DNA of 36,028 nucleotides from the NCBI GenBank assembly GCA_045543455.1, contig JAZQMK010000069.1, positions 1-36,028 on the forward strand, given 5' to 3'. The notes beneath the pieces are model-generated. The model saw only the letters and a list, made by a program, of their open reading frames with translations, was not told where the DNA came from and did no database searches. Both the position numbers and the translations under genes were made by a program. Source of the DNA: SIG291 sp045543455. Its GTDB lineage: Bacteria; Bacillota; Clostridia; Lachnospirales; Lachnospiraceae. Positions 16,654-25,582 of this stretch are shown here, in pieces; the stretch's first letter is position 1, and the number at the start of each line of letters is the position of its first letter.

Positions 16654-16662
16654 TGGTATAAT
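16654..16662 (+). promoter_or_regulatory. uvrB extended -10 promoter
   Basis: TGG-TATAAT, an extended -10 element, 33 nt before the uvrB start. The -35 region 17 nt upstream (TATACA, 16634-16639) is weak. Confidence 0.65.
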
Positions 16663-16695
16663 CGTCACAGTGAAAATGTCAAATTGGAGAAGAAT

Positions 16696-18678
16696 ATGAA
16701 GGAATTTAAGCTAGTATCAGAATATGCACCTACCGGTGACCAGCCACAGGCTATAGAAGAGTTGGTAAAGGGCTTTAAGGAAGGTAATCAGTTTCAGACT
16801 TTACTTGGTGTTACCGGCTCAGGTAAGACCTTTACTATGGCTAATGTTATACAACAACTACAAAAGCCTACTATAGTTATAGCACATAATAAGACACTTG
16901 CAGCACAGCTATATAGTGAATTTAAGGAGATGTTCCCTGAGAATGCTGTGGAATATTTTGTGTCATACTATGATTATTATCAGCCAGAAGCCTATGTAGT
17001 ATCTACAGATACTTATATTGAGAAAGATTCATCAATTAATGATGAGATAGATAAGCTGCGTCACTCTGCGACGGCCGCTTTGTCAGAGCGCAATGATGTT
17101 ATTATTGTTGCCAGTGTATCCTGTATATATGGACTTGGTACTCCAATTGATTATAATGAGATGGTAGTTTCTTTAAGACCAGGTATGGAAAGAGACCGCG
17201 ATGATATAATGCGCAAGCTTATTGACATGCAGTATACGAGAGCAGAGTTAGATTTTAAGCGTTCGACCTTTAGAGCAAGAGGTGATGTACTGGAGATATT
17301 CCCTGCCAATTCTAGCGACAGTGCCGTAAGAATTGAGTTTTTTGGTGAAGAGATAGACCGTATTTCGGAGATAGATGTACTTACAGGCAATGTAAAATGC
17401 ATACTTGAACACACAGCCATATTTCCAGCCTCTCACTATGTTGTATCGCCAGAGAGGATAGAAGAAGCGGTTAAGAGTATTGAAGCAGAATTGGTTGAGC
17501 GAGTAAAATATTTCAAGTCAGAAGATAAGCTTATAGAAGCACAGCGTATCAACGAAAGAACTAGATTTGATATAGAGATGCTAAAAGAGACTGGTATATG
17601 TTCGGGTATTGAGAATTATTCGAGACATTTAACCGGACTTGCACCGGGTGAGCCGTCATATACACTTTTAGACTATTTTCCAGAAGAATTCTTAATAATA
17701 GTTGATGAATCGCATATAACTATGCCTCAGATTAGAGGTATGTATGCAGGTGATCAGGCGCGTAAGACAAGTCTTGTGGATTATGGTTTTAGACTGCCTT
17801 CAGCAAAGGATAACAGACCACTTAATTTTACAGAATTTGAACAAAAGATTGACCAGATGTTATTTGTATCGGCAACACCATCTGTGTATGAAGAAGAACA
17901 CGAATTACTTAGAACAGAACAGATTATAAGACCTACCGGTCTTTTGGATCCGGAGATTGTTGTAAGACCGGTAGAGGGACAGATAGATGACCTTATCTCA
18001 GAAGTTAATAAAGAAGTCTCTAAACATAATAAAGTACTTGTTACTACACTGACAAAGCGTATGGCAGAGGACTTGACAGATTATATGAAAGAGGTTGGCA
18101 TACGTGTTAAGTATTTGCACTCTGATATTGATACTTTAGAACGTGCTGAGATTATTAGAGATATGCGTATGGATGTATTTGATGTATTGGTAGGTATTAA
18201 CCTTTTAAGAGAAGGTCTTGACATACCGGAGATAAGCTTAGTTGCTATATTAGATGCCGATAAGGAAGGCTTCCTTCGTTCGGAAACCTCGCTTATACAG
18301 ACAATAGGTCGTGCTGCTCGTAACAGCGAGGGGCATGTTATAATGTATGCTGATAATATGACCGATTCAATGAGAAATGCTATAACGGAGACTGAACGAC
18401 GTAGAAAGATACAGGCGGCTTACAATGAAGAACATGGCATAACACCAACTACAATTAAGAAAGCTGTAAGAGACCTTATAAGCATAAGTAAGGCGGCAGA
18501 CAACGTTGAAAAGGTTATAGATAAAGATGTAGAATCAATGAGCAAGGATGAACTTGAAAAACTCATTAAAACAGTTAGTAAAAATATGCACAAGGCAGCA
18601 GCTGAACTTAATTTTGAAGAGGCAGTTGTATTAAGAGACAGACTTGTAGAACTTAAAAAGATGCTGGCTGATATGTAG
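16696..18678 (+). CDS. uvrB: Excinuclease ABC subunit B
   Basis: A 660-aa UvrB, the damage-verifying helicase of nucleotide excision repair. The ATG at 16696 (MKEFKLVSEYAPTGDQPQAI) follows TTGGAGA; in-frame codons before it overlap the promoter. Walker A GVTGSGKT (38-45), the damage-gripping beta-hairpin YYDYYQPEAY, Walker B-type DESH, helicase motifs VGINLLREGLDIPE and QTIGRAARN, and the C-terminal UVR motif (LNFEEAVVLRDRLVELKK) that contacts UvrC. An SOS box precedes it, and uvrA follows 14 nt later. Confidence 0.98.
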   Translation: MKEFKLVSEYAPTGDQPQAIEELVKGFKEGNQFQTLLGVTGSGKTFTMANVIQQLQKPTIVIAHNKTLAAQLYSEFKEMFPENAVEYFVSYYDYYQPEAYVVSTDTYIEKDSSINDEIDKLRHSATAALSERNDVIIVASVSCIYGLGTPIDYNEMVVSLRPGMERDRDDIMRKLIDMQYTRAELDFKRSTFRARGDVLEIFPANSSDSAVRIEFFGEEIDRISEIDVLTGNVKCILEHTAIFPASHYVVSPERIEEAVKSIEAELVERVKYFKSEDKLIEAQRINERTRFDIEMLKETGICSGIENYSRHLTGLAPGEPSYTLLDYFPEEFLIIVDESHITMPQIRGMYAGDQARKTSLVDYGFRLPSAKDNRPLNFTEFEQKIDQMLFVSATPSVYEEEHELLRTEQIIRPTGLLDPEIVVRPVEGQIDDLISEVNKEVSKHNKVLVTTLTKRMAEDLTDYMKEVGIRVKYLHSDIDTLERAEIIRDMRMDVFDVLVGINLLREGLDIPEISLVAILDADKEGFLRSETSLIQTIGRAARNSEGHVIMYADNMTDSMRNAITETERRRKIQAAYNEEHGITPTTIKKAVRDLISISKAADNVEKVIDKDVESMSKDELEKLIKTVSKNMHKAAAELNFEEAVVLRDRLVELKKMLADM

Positions 18679-18692
18679 AAATGGAGAAAAAT

Positions 18693-21521
18693 ATGAGCGA
18701 AAAGAAATATATCAGAATAAGAGGTGCAAAGGAGCATAACTTAAAAGATATAGATGTTGACATACCACGTAATGAGCTGGTTGTTTTGACTGGGCTTAGT
18801 GGCTCGGGAAAATCTTCTCTTGCATTTGATACAATATATGCAGAAGGTCAGAGAAGATATATGGAATCTTTGTCTTCTTATGCAAGACAGTTTCTAGGTC
18901 AGATGGAAAAACCTAACGTAGATATGATAGAAGGTTTATCACCAGCTATTTCTATTGACCAAAAGACAACTAATCGTAATCCTCGTTCAACTGTTGGTAC
19001 AGTTACTGAGATATATGATTATTTCAGACTTTTGTATGCAAGAATTGGTATACCACACTGTCCAAAATGTGGTAAAGAGATTATGAAGCAGACTGTTGAC
19101 CAGATGGTAGACAGAATAATGGAATTTCCAGAACGTACAAAGCTTCAGCTTTTAGCACCGGTTGTAAGAGGACGTAAGGGCGAGCATGTAAAGGTCTTTG
19201 AAAGCGCTAAAAAGAGTGGTTTTGTACGTGTTAGAGTTGACGGAAATATTTATGAGCTTTCAGAAGAGATTAAGCTGGATAAAAATAAAAAGCATAATAT
19301 TGAGATTGTAGTTGACAGACTTATAGTGAAAGAAGGCATTGAAAAGCGACTTACCGATTCAATTGAGACTGTTATGAATCTGTCAGAAGGTTTTATGATA
19401 GTTGATATTATTGATGGGGAAAGTATTAACTTTAGTCAAAGCTTTTCATGTCCTGATTGTGATATAAGTATTGAAGAGATTGAACCAAGAAGCTTTTCAT
19501 TTAACAATCCATTTGGCGCATGTCCAGACTGTTATGGACTTGGCTATAAGATGGAATTTGATCCGGAACTTATGATACCGGACGAGACATTAAGCATCAG
19601 TCAGGGAGCCATTGTTGCAATGGGATGGCAGTCTTCGTCTAGCGAAGGAAGCTTTACTAACGCCATACTTACGGCTTTGGCAAGAGAATATAACTTTAGC
19701 CTTGATACACCATATAAGGATTATAGTGACGAAGTTAAAAATATACTTATCAATGGAACTAATGGCAAAAAAGTAAAGGTATATTATAAGGGACAGCGCG
19801 GCGAAGGCGTGTACGACATCGCATTTGAAGGACTTATACTTAATGAACAGAGACGTTATCGCGAAACGGCTTCTGAGACTATGAAGCAGGAATATGAATC
19901 ATATATGCGCATCACACCATGTGCTCTTTGCAAGGGTCAAAGACTTAAGCAGGAATCCTTGGCAGTAACAGTAGCGGACAAAAATATAGCGCAGATTACA
20001 GCATATTCAATTAGAGATTTACAAACATTTCTTGCAAATATGCAACTTAGCGATAGACAACTTCTTATCGGCGAGCAAATATTAAAGGAAATTAATGCAA
20101 GAATAGGTTTCTTGATGGACGTAGGTTTAGATTATCTTAATCTTTCCAGAGCTACAGCTACCCTGTCAGGCGGTGAGGCACAAAGAATAAGACTTGCAAC
20201 TCAGATAGGCTCGGGGCTTGTCGGCGTAGCATATATTTTAGATGAACCAAGTATAGGTCTTCATCAAAGAGATAATGACAAACTTTTAAAGACTTTAAAG
20301 CATTTGCGTGACCTTGGCAATACCCTGATTGTAGTTGAACATGATGAGGATACTATGTTTGCAGCTGATTATATTGTGGATATTGGTCCGGGAGCAGGTG
20401 AACACGGTGGACAGATAGTCGCTTGTGGAACTGCAAAGGACATTATGGCTAACGAAGCTTCTATAACAGGTGCTTACCTAAGCGGACGTAAAAAGATTGA
20501 GGTGCCGAAGGTGCGAAAAGAACCTAACGGTTATATAAAAATACGTGGCGCAAGAGAAAATAACCTTAAAAATATAGATGTAGATATACCACTTGGTGTT
20601 ATGACATGTGTAACAGGTGTGTCCGGTTCAGGAAAGAGCTCTTTAATTAATGAGATATTATACAAATCATTAGCTAAAAAGCTAAATCGTGCAAGAACTA
20701 TTGCGGGGGCCCATGACGGAATTGACGGTGTGGAACAGTTAGACAAGGTAATTGATATTGACCAGTCACCAATCGGACGTACTCCGCGTTCAAATCCAGC
20801 CACATACACAGGTGTGTTTGACCAGATAAGAGATTTGTTTGCGAGCACAACAGATGCAAAAATGAAAGGCTACAATAAAGGACGCTTTAGCTTTAATGTA
20901 AAAGGTGGACGTTGTGAGGCTTGTAGTGGTGATGGTATCTTAAAGATTGAGATGCATTTCTTACCTGATGTATATGTTCCTTGCGAGGTATGTCAGGGTA
21001 AGCGCTACAACAGAGAGACTCTTGAAGTAAAATACAAGGGTAAGAGCATTTATGATGTCCTTAATATGACAGTAGAAGAGGCATTGGTATTTTTTGAAAA
21101 TGTACCATCTGTGCGTAATAAAATGCAAACCTTATATGATGTTGGACTTTCTTATATAAGACTCGGACAGCCGTCAACAGAGCTTTCTGGTGGTGAAGCA
21201 CAAAGAATCAAACTTGCCACAGAACTGAGCAAGAGAAGTACAGGAAAGACAATATATATCCTGGATGAACCAACTACGGGATTACATTTTGCAGATGTAC
21301 ACAAACTGGTAGAGATACTTCATAAACTATCAGCAGGAGGCAATACAGTTGTAGTTATTGAACACAATTTGGATGTTATAAAGACTGCGGATTATATAAT
21401 TGATATAGGTCCTGAAGGCGGTGATCGAGGCGGTACTATAGTTGCTATGGGAACACCGGAAGAGGTTGCTAAATCAAAGAAGTCATATACTGGAAAATAT
21501 TTGAAGAAATATTTGGGGTAG
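18693..21521 (+). CDS. uvrA: Excinuclease ABC subunit A
   Basis: A 942-aa UvrA, the DNA-damage sensor that loads UvrB. ATG 18693 (MSEKKYIRIRGAKEHNLKD) follows GGAGA; an ATG at 18681 is too close to the uvrB stop. Two ABC modules each have Walker A (GLSGSGKSS and GVSGSGKSS), signatures (LSGGEAQR twice) and Walker B (ILDEPS, ILDEPT). Zinc-finger cysteine pairs CPKCGK, CPDC...CPDCYG, CALCKG and CEACSGDG...CEVCQGKR are present. Full length; cotranscribed with uvrB under LexA. Confidence 0.98.
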   Translation: MSEKKYIRIRGAKEHNLKDIDVDIPRNELVVLTGLSGSGKSSLAFDTIYAEGQRRYMESLSSYARQFLGQMEKPNVDMIEGLSPAISIDQKTTNRNPRSTVGTVTEIYDYFRLLYARIGIPHCPKCGKEIMKQTVDQMVDRIMEFPERTKLQLLAPVVRGRKGEHVKVFESAKKSGFVRVRVDGNIYELSEEIKLDKNKKHNIEIVVDRLIVKEGIEKRLTDSIETVMNLSEGFMIVDIIDGESINFSQSFSCPDCDISIEEIEPRSFSFNNPFGACPDCYGLGYKMEFDPELMIPDETLSISQGAIVAMGWQSSSSEGSFTNAILTALAREYNFSLDTPYKDYSDEVKNILINGTNGKKVKVYYKGQRGEGVYDIAFEGLILNEQRRYRETASETMKQEYESYMRITPCALCKGQRLKQESLAVTVADKNIAQITAYSIRDLQTFLANMQLSDRQLLIGEQILKEINARIGFLMDVGLDYLNLSRATATLSGGEAQRIRLATQIGSGLVGVAYILDEPSIGLHQRDNDKLLKTLKHLRDLGNTLIVVEHDEDTMFAADYIVDIGPGAGEHGGQIVACGTAKDIMANEASITGAYLSGRKKIEVPKVRKEPNGYIKIRGARENNLKNIDVDIPLGVMTCVTGVSGSGKSSLINEILYKSLAKKLNRARTIAGAHDGIDGVEQLDKVIDIDQSPIGRTPRSNPATYTGVFDQIRDLFASTTDAKMKGYNKGRFSFNVKGGRCEACSGDGILKIEMHFLPDVYVPCEVCQGKRYNRETLEVKYKGKSIYDVLNMTVEEALVFFENVPSVRNKMQTLYDVGLSYIRLGQPSTELSGGEAQRIKLATELSKRSTGKTIYILDEPTTGLHFADVHKLVEILHKLSAGGNTVVVIEHNLDVIKTADYIIDIGPEGGDRGGTIVAMGTPEEVAKSKKSYTGKYLKKYLG

Positions 21522-21531
21522 ATAAAAAATG

Positions 21532-21560
21532 TTGCAAGATGACATTAGAATTTGTATAAT
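21532..21560 (+). promoter_or_regulatory. guaA promoter
   Basis: TTGCAA (21532-21537), 17-nt spacer, TATAAT (21555-21560), 44 nt before the guaA start. The short leader has no room for a purine riboswitch. Confidence 0.75.
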
Positions 21561-21603
21561 CAAAAATCATAAATAAAATGTATCATAGAATTGGAGAATA
21601 AAG

Positions 21604-23133
21604 ATGATAATAGTACTTGATTTTGGTGGTCAATACAATCAGCTAATTGCGCGAAGAGTGCGCGAATGCAACGTATATTGTGAGGTACATCCTTACAACT
21701 TGTCCTTAGAAAAGATTAAGGAAATGAATCTAGAAGGAATTATATTTACAGGAGGCCCTAACAGCGTATATGCCAAAGAGTCGCCACTTTGCCCTAAGGA
21801 AATATTTGAGCTTGGTATACCAATACTTGGCATATGCTATGGTTCACAGCTTACAGCACACGTGCTAGGCGGACGTGTGGCAACTGCGCCAGTAAGCGAA
21901 TACGGCAAGACAGAGGTGGCAGTTGATACAAAGTCACGTTTATTTAGTGGCGTATCCGCAAATACAATATGCTGGATGAGCCACACAGACTACATCGAGA
22001 AGGCACCAGAAGGCTTTACAATAACAGCTACAACACCAGTGTGTCCAGTGGCTGCAATGGAATGTCCTTCAAAGAATATATATGCAGTGCAATTCCACCC
22101 AGAGGTACTGCACACACAAGAAGGTATGAAGATGCTTTCAAACTTCGTCCTTGACATATGTGCCTGCAAAGCCGACTGGAAAATGGACTCATTTGTAGAA
22201 AAAGCAATTAAAGACCTTCGCGAGAAAATCGGTGACGGTAAGGTACTTTGTGCCCTTTCAGGAGGCGTAGATTCATCCGTTGCAGCAGTACTTTTATCAA
22301 AAGCCATCGGCAAGCAATTAACTTGCGTATTTGTAGACCATGGCTTACTCCGTAAAAATGAAGGCGATGAGGTAGAGGCAGTATTTGGACCTACAGGTTC
22401 ATACGACCTTAATTTCATCCGTGTAAATGCAGCACAGCGCTTCTACGACAAGCTAAAAGGCGTAGAAGAACCAGAGCAAAAGAGAAAAATCATTGGAGAG
22501 GAATTCATCCGAGTATTCGAAGAAGAAGCAAAGAAAATCGGCGCAGTAGACTACCTTGTACAAGGTACAATCTACCCTGACGTAATAGAAAGTGGTCTTG
22601 GCAAATCAGCTGTAATCAAGAGCCACCACAACGTAGGCGGTCTCCCAGACTGTGTTGAATTCAAAGAGATAATAGAACCACTTCGTCTTTTATTCAAAGA
22701 CGAGGTTAGAAAAGCTGGTCTTGAGCTTGGCATCCCTGAATACCTCGTATTCAGACAACCATTTCCAGGTCCAGGCCTTGGCGTTCGTATAATAGGCGAA
22801 GTAACAGCCGAAAAGGTGCGTATGGTACAAGAAGCAGATTATATATTCCGCGAAGAAATCGCAGCCGGAGGCTGGGACAAGCAAGTAAACCAATACTTTG
22901 CAGCTCTCAGCAACATGCGTTCAGTAGGCGTAATGGGCGATGAGCGTACCTACGATTATGCAGTAGTCCTTCGTGCAGTAACAACAACAGACTTCATGAC
23001 AGCCGAATATGCCGAACTCCCATGGGAACTAATAGGCAAAGTAACAAGCCGAATTGTCAACGGAGTAAAAGGTGTGAATAGAGTGCTGTACGATTGCACG
23101 GGGAAACCACCAGCGACGATAGAGATGGAATAA
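21604..23133 (+). CDS. guaA: GMP synthase (glutamine-hydrolysing)
   Basis: A 509-aa enzyme that converts XMP to GMP with ATP and glutamine. Class I glutamine amidotransferase domain at 1-190 with Cys78 (GICYGSQ), His165 and Glu167 (FHPEV); ATP pyrophosphatase domain with PP-loop SGGVDSS (219-225); C-terminal dimerisation domain ending in the invariant-type PPATIEME. TTGGAG precedes the start. Codon use is richer in C-ending codons (TAC, ATC, GAC, AAC) than in uvrA just upstream, most clearly in the second half. The gene has its own promoter and terminator and forms the left border of an accessory block. Confidence 0.98.
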   Translation: MIIVLDFGGQYNQLIARRVRECNVYCEVHPYNLSLEKIKEMNLEGIIFTGGPNSVYAKESPLCPKEIFELGIPILGICYGSQLTAHVLGGRVATAPVSEYGKTEVAVDTKSRLFSGVSANTICWMSHTDYIEKAPEGFTITATTPVCPVAAMECPSKNIYAVQFHPEVLHTQEGMKMLSNFVLDICACKADWKMDSFVEKAIKDLREKIGDGKVLCALSGGVDSSVAAVLLSKAIGKQLTCVFVDHGLLRKNEGDEVEAVFGPTGSYDLNFIRVNAAQRFYDKLKGVEEPEQKRKIIGEEFIRVFEEEAKKIGAVDYLVQGTIYPDVIESGLGKSAVIKSHHNVGGLPDCVEFKEIIEPLRLLFKDEVRKAGLELGIPEYLVFRQPFPGPGLGVRIIGEVTAEKVRMVQEADYIFREEIAAGGWDKQVNQYFAALSNMRSVGVMGDERTYDYAVVLRAVTTTDFMTAEYAELPWELIGKVTSRIVNGVKGVNRVLYDCTGKPPATIEME

Positions 23134-23140
23134 TACAAAT

Positions 23141-23187
23141 GAGCCAAGAAATGCCGAATTTACGGCGTTTCTTGGCTCTTGTTTTTT
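23141..23187 (+). terminator. guaA terminator
   Basis: A 16-bp stem (23141-23156 with 23163-23178, one G-U pair) around AATTTA, then TTGTTTTTTG. Confidence 0.93.
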
Positions 23188-23223
23188 GTCGTGACAATCA
23201 AATGACAATATTTTTGAAAATTA

Positions 23224-24483
23224 CTATGCAGTCAATATTAAGGTAATAATTGCTATTATAATGGCGCCTATTGATATCAATTGATTGTTTTTTGTGTAAT
23301 TTATATTACATAAAGAGTTTAAGTAAGCGTAATAGTTGCTATAGATACTTTTGTAATCAATATTAATTTGAGCAATAAATTTATTTAGTTTTTGCTCTTT
23401 GTATCCTAAATATAATTTCCAGTCCTTATCAAAAGCTTTGTAAATATCAAATTTATTATTTGTTTGAGATTCACAAAGACTTTGCATTTTATTTAGCAAA
23501 TAAGTGAATTTTTTATTATACCTTGCCTTTCTTCTTCCTGTTGAATATTTTGAAAACTCTATTTCAAATATTTTAAGCTCACGATGCCCAAAAAACATAT
23601 AATAAAATGAGTTTCCATATTTTGCAATATAAGATGATAGGCTGAATTGTGGTATATTGTTATTTCCAGCCATAAGACAGTAGTTATTGTTGGAATCACA
23701 TGTTATCATATAGTTTTCCTTCTTGTTGTAATATGAAATGCCACAATAACCAAAGTCTAGGGTATTTATATTTATAGGTTCCTTTCTTGTCATATGCACC
23801 ATATTTATTAATCGGTATTTTTTACCTTGCTCACTATAGAATACACTTGTTATGTAATGTTGAAAAATTAAAACAAAAAACTCTTCGTTCATTTCATTTA
23901 AAAGATGAAAGTCAATTGGTTGATTTTTCTTTAAATAATAATACGTCAAATAATCTTTTTTATTTAGTTTTTTTATATTATCACATATAAAATTTGTACA
24001 GTCTTCCTCGCTTAAATTGTGCTTTAAAGTAAAATTATATTCAAGAATAGCAAAATAACTATTAATTTGACTCCATGTAATTTTCACGCTTTTTATGTAT
24101 TTATCATCAAGAAATTCTATTTCTGCAAAGATTCCGTGGAAAGAACCAGAGTATTGCAAATGTACATAGTCATAGGACTTAAAAAAAGTCGGCTTCTTGT
24201 AGATGATAGTGGTTTTATATTTTTTGGAAGATAGTGAGTGTAATCGTTTACTAAGCTTGGTTACGCCATCATTTGATAATATGTCACATATAGTTACACT
24301 TGTAACAATATGATTTTCGTACCAATCTGTCCGGTTTTCTAAATTTGGATCGTTCTGTTGAAATTCTAAAATTTCTTTTTTGTGCTTTTCGTCATATTCC
24401 TTTTGTGCGTTTGTATAGGTATTGGTGTTAACGTGCTCTAAATAGTATTTATAGCTTTTTTTGAATTTCTTTTTTTTATTCAT
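23224..24483 (-). CDS. Unidentified 419-aa protein with C-terminal membrane anchor
   Basis: I do not recognise this protein. It is highly Lys/Tyr/Asn-rich and AT-rich. The N-terminus is strongly basic (MNKKKKFKKSYKYYLEH), there is no signal peptide, the bulk looks soluble and mixed alpha/beta, and the last ~20 residues (LISIGAIIIAIITLIL) are one hydrophobic helix, so it would be tail-anchored in the membrane with the body in the cytoplasm. The ATG at 24483 follows GAGG. It lies 25 nt downstream of a gene remnant on the same strand and converges on guaA. Its base composition and position suggest an accessory gene. Confidence 0.6.
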   Translation of the reverse strand: MNKKKKFKKSYKYYLEHVNTNTYTNAQKEYDEKHKKEILEFQQNDPNLENRTDWYENHIVTSVTICDILSNDGVTKLSKRLHSLSSKKYKTTIIYKKPTFFKSYDYVHLQYSGSFHGIFAEIEFLDDKYIKSVKITWSQINSYFAILEYNFTLKHNLSEEDCTNFICDNIKKLNKKDYLTYYYLKKNQPIDFHLLNEMNEEFFVLIFQHYITSVFYSEQGKKYRLINMVHMTRKEPININTLDFGYCGISYYNKKENYMITCDSNNNYCLMAGNNNIPQFSLSSYIAKYGNSFYYMFFGHRELKIFEIEFSKYSTGRRKARYNKKFTYLLNKMQSLCESQTNNKFDIYKAFDKDWKLYLGYKEQKLNKFIAQINIDYKSIYSNYYAYLNSLCNINYTKNNQLISIGAIIIAIITLILTA

Positions 24484-24508
24484 AATAACCTCATATAAAA
24501 TAGAAATT

Positions 24509-24813
24509 TTAATCCTTCTTCGGTTTCCTCTTCCTCTTCACATAAGAGAAATCAGGAAACAAGTCTTTTAACAATTCAGCAGTTTCTTCTGCTTCTTCAT
24601 CTTCGTTCATATTCTGAACCATTAATTGGTCGTCATCATCAAGATTCAGTAAAACAGTATATCCCTTATCTGGTCTGCCGTATTCATAGGAAATCGTATT
24701 TCTTTGAGATCAAATTTTGCTTCTGTTAGTTTACTATTTTCCAATGCATTTGGTAAGCGCACCCAATATTCAACCATTCGCCAGAAATGGGACAGAAATT
24801 TAGAAACTGTTCT
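24509..24813 (-). pseudogene. Remnant of an unidentified gene, frameshifted
   Basis: Reading the minus strand, one frame gives TVSKFLSHFWRMVEYWVRLP and continues to SKLTEAKFDLK, where the frame breaks; the next frame continues as NTISYEYGRPDKGYTVLL, an acidic stretch NMNEDEEAEETAELLKDLF and a basic end KRKRKPKKD before the stop at 24509-24511. The two parts read as one protein tail with a one-base shift near 24710. No start codon or N-terminal part is present. I do not recognise the family. Confidence 0.55.
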
Positions 24814-25098
24814 TCAAACTAAAAAATATGTCGCATATCTAATTACATTATACTCGACTTTTTTATTTCTCTCAATATAATTTATTAAACGCATACCATA
24901 AAAGAATATTATATTTAAGTATAAAAGAAGATATTTCAAATATCTAGTTAATGTGATATAATAATTAATAATATAAATGTTCGTGATATGGGTGGCTAGA
25001 TAAGTAATAAAAATACTTACGAAAGTACTTTTTAATGGACTATGATATAATTATAATGGATGTGTATAGCAGTATTTACTAGATACAAGGAGTTTTAT
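24814..25098. other. AT-rich intergenic stretch between remnant and restriction-modification cluster
   Basis: No gene seen. It holds a perfect 17-nt dyad AGATATTTCAAATATCT (24929-24945), a weak AT-rich hairpin at about 25009-25033, and two overlapping TATAAT elements (25046-25051, preceded by TG for an extended -10; and 25052-25057) that probably start transcription of the restriction-modification cluster. Confidence 0.5.
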
Positions 25099-25572
25099 AT
25101 GCGAACAATGTTACTAAGTTTTAAACCTGAATGGTTTAATAGAATTAAGGACGGAAGTAAAATTTTTGAATATAGAAGAACATTTCCTGACGAAGAAATT
25201 ATGGCATATATGTATGTTAGTAGTCCAATGAAAATGATTGTTGGGAAAATTCATCTGGGGCGTAGAATTGATATAAATGTATGGCGAGAGCAATACAATG
25301 AAGATGAAGAAGTGTGCGCACGAATAGATGATTTTTTGACAAGACATACTTATGCGATGCCAGTATTATCCTTTCAAATGACTAAAGAGATTGATCTAGA
25401 AACACTTCGCAAATATAATTCAAATTTTGTATGTCCGCAAATGTATTACTATCTAGAAAATTACCCAGATTTATTTGAGTTTATAAAAAATAATGCGATT
25501 GATATTGGAGAGTTAAAAGTTAATTCATTTGAAAATGTAGGCAAAGAAGAAATATGTAGGAAACAGTATTAG
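25099..25572 (+). CDS. ASCH-domain-like protein
   Basis: A 157-aa protein. ATG 25099 (MRTMLLSFKPEWFNRIKDG) has AAGGAG 6 nt upstream and is preferred over an upstream ATG at 25060, which lies almost on the promoter. The start LLSFKPEWFNRIKDGSKIFEYRR and the later VGKIHLGRRID match the ASCH/PUA-like fold (a nucleic-acid-binding beta-barrel; typical LxxKxxxxxxIxxGxKxxExR pattern). It is the first gene of the cluster; the nuclease gene starts 10 nt after its stop, so a joint role is likely. ASCH proteins bind RNA or modified DNA in some systems; binding of methylated sites here is speculation. Confidence 0.65.
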   Translation: MRTMLLSFKPEWFNRIKDGSKIFEYRRTFPDEEIMAYMYVSSPMKMIVGKIHLGRRIDINVWREQYNEDEEVCARIDDFLTRHTYAMPVLSFQMTKEIDLETLRKYNSNFVCPQMYYYLENYPDLFEFIKNNAIDIGELKVNSFENVGKEEICRKQY

Positions 25573-25582
25573 GAGGTTTATG

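Noticed and set aside
21522..21603. Purine riboswitch before guaA
   Set aside because: The leader after the predicted start is under 40 nt and lacks the conserved purine-aptamer core.
21990..22418. Minus-strand frame of 142 codons inside guaA
   Set aside because: Antisense to the catalytic core of GMP synthase; no start signals.
23100..23140. Direct repeats of the guaA 3' end marking island attachment sites
   Set aside because: Reading through to 31400 I found no second copy of this sequence; a ten-base resemblance near position 383 is too short and on the wrong side.
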